Shown here one piece after another: positions 62,301 through 64,000 of a stretch of DNA of 64,000 bases (positions are counted from its first letter, which is position 1; each line of letters opens with the position of its first letter). Source of the stretch: Cenococcum geophilum 1.58 (taxonomy: Eukaryota; Ascomycota; Dothideomycetes; Gloniales; Gloniaceae); the NCBI GenBank assembly GCA_001692895.1, contig KV748182.1, positions 1,740,341 through 1,804,340 on the forward strand, given 5' to 3'. A model generated the notes under the pieces. It did not search any database, was not told where the DNA came from, and saw only the letters and a list, made by a program, of their open reading frames with translations. Position numbers and translations under genes: made by a program.

Positions 62301-62727
62301 ATAAGCGAGCTACCACCCTAAGCAAGCCGCTACCCTTAAAACCCCACTAAAAACCCACAAATCCACACCTTAATATCTTAACAACCACTTAATAATAAAT
62401 TCTAATAATTTAGATTTAGACTTTTATATATACTTTATAGCTTCTGTTAAAGTTCTATAGTAGATAGTTAGGTAATTTTTAAGATATATTAATTTGGCCT
62501 AATTTAGGGGCTAAATTAAGGCCAAATCAATATATCTTAAAAACTACTTAACTATTTACTATAGAACTTTAATAGAAGCTATAAAGTATATATAAAAGTC
62601 TAAATCTAAATTATTAGAATTTATTATTAAGTGGTTGTTAAGATATTAAGGTGTGGATTTTTGGGTTTTTGGTGGGGTTTTAAGGGTGGCGGCTCGCTTA
62701 GGGTGGCAGCTCGCTTATAAAACACAT
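62301..62727. mobile_element. foldback element B
   Basis: Near-perfect inverted repeat with arms of about 205 bp, centred at about 62510 (AATTTAGGGGCTAAATT). It shares CCTTAATATCTT and CTTAATAATAAATTCT with foldback A. Copia-3 inserted near its left tip. Confidence 0.85.
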
Positions 62728-64000
62728 TATGCGTCTTTAATTAACGTTTTAGTTGCCTTCCCCTAGTTACGTAATTAGTTTTTTTATAAGGAGATAATAG
62801 TTAGGTAATATATACTTGTATTTCCTTCCTTTTAAATAACGCTATTATAACGGAGTTATATTAGTAAGGTTACAGCTATTTACTAAAAGGGTATTAGAAA
62901 GTAAAGTATAAAGATACCTTACTTATTAAGCTTAATCCTTTTCCTTAATACCTTACTTCCTATTATTAACCTTTATCTAATTTAGACGTATCTTTAATAT
63001 ATTATTAAGATTTTCTTCTTTTTATTATTAATTTAATATACCTCTTTAATTTTCTACTAACTGCTCTTCTAAGTAAATTTAATAGCGTATTTTAGCCCTA
63101 CCTTTATATATAGAACCCTAACCTTCGCTAACCTATAACTGGTGCTAATCCTACCTAAATAATTTTACCTATACGCTTTTAAAAGACTAGAAATCTAATA
63201 AAAGGATTCTAGAGGCTTATAATAAGACGTATTACGTAAAAATCTAATACCTTCAGTCCTTATAATTGATATATGCGTACTAAAAGCAGTAGTTATATTA
63301 AGGTAAGCTTTTCTAATTTTAATAGATTTTTATTACTAACTTTAAGCTTTAATAACCTGGGCCTAAGTAGCAACGTTCCTTTAATATTCTTAACTATTAT
63401 ATTGCCTAGACTCTCTCTTATTTTAGCGTAAATACTAAATAACTTAGTTAAATTTAAGACTATATTACAGCTATTTATACTACCTATAATTTCTAGCAAG
63501 CTAGCTAATAACGCCTAATATAAAAGTAAGGCTAGTATATTAAGGATAGGGTAAAGAATAGGGGTAATAAGAAGAAGGTTGCCATCTACTATAGAAAGAA
63601 GTTTACGTATATATATTAAGTTTTAAAGAGCATAATATAATACGTTATTAGGTAGGTTACTTTTTAGGTACCTAGCGGATAGGTAACTAATAGTTACTAT
63701 AGTAAGGTCTTAGTGGTTCTAGACTATACTAGCCAGCTAATATCTCTATTTATTTTAGGCTTAAATATATCTTTATTAACTATAGGCTAACGCCCTCAGA
63801 GCTTTATTAGTATTAGTTTAGACCTAATATTAGTGCTAAGCGTTTAAGAATCTCTACTTCTGCTACATCTTATTATCCTACCCCTGTTTTTATGCCTACT
63901 TATACCCCTATTAAGGGGTCTAGATCTTATTCTTATTAGCTATCCCTTAAAGGGCTAATAGATACTAATCCTACTCCTAAGGATAAGGCATAGTGGCTTT
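62728..64000. other. unassigned RIP-mutated sequence at window end
   Basis: TA-rich. A plus-strand frame at about 63790-64000 reads a Ser/Thr/Pro/Tyr-rich stretch, possibly retroelement Gag, but there is no diagnostic motif. The minus frame at 63293-63499 has no known domain. The element probably continues past the window. Confidence 0.4.

Overview
The window comes from a filamentous ascomycete (Pezizomycotina). The evidence is short introns (47-75 nt) with fungal branch sites, a HET-domain gene, an ankyrin protein with a fungal-type N-terminal domain, a fungal Ty1/copia, Ty3/gypsy, Helitron and hAT repertoire, and a two-compartment composition. Balanced, codon-biased gene islands alternate with long TA-rich blocks in which transposon reading frames carry TAG/TAA where Trp/Gln codons are expected. 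That is the mark of repeat-induced point mutation (RIP). The species cannot be named from this sequence.

Layout. 1-5.4 kb is a gene island with a SET-domain protein (+) and a HET-domain protein (-) that converge tail to tail. 5.46-7.15 kb is a small transposon remnant. 7.15-11.17 kb is a second island with an MFS transporter (+) and a methionine-R-sulfoxide reductase MsrB (-), also convergent. 11.18-38.55 kb is a RIP-mutated block flanked by long inverted repeats, with no live gene. It contains a nest of LTR retrotransposons whose order follows from target-site duplications: a + strand Ty3/gypsy element was split by a - strand gypsy element (duplication AAGAA), which was split by a Ty1/copia element (duplication ATTAA); a second copia family interrupted the 3' LTR of the outer gypsy (GTATA/GTACA). 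38.55-40.86 kb is an unmutated island with one two-exon ankyrin-repeat gene. From 40.86 kb to the end lies a second RIP block: PIF/Harbinger-like fragments, a hAT transposase with a foldback element inside it, a Helitron, a gag-only LTR element with tandem repeats, a LINE, and a third copia element inserted in another foldback element.

The likely live genes are the SET protein (protein methylation), the MFS transporter, MsrB (repair of oxidised methionine) and the ankyrin protein (possible sensor or scaffold). The HET gene (non-self recognition) is out of frame in this assembly because of a 10-bp minisatellite just before its conserved C-terminal motif. No operon-like logic links the genes. 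No tRNA, rRNA, CRISPR or Starship captain gene was recognised. Positions of RIP-damaged domains are approximate because they were read by eye through stop codons.
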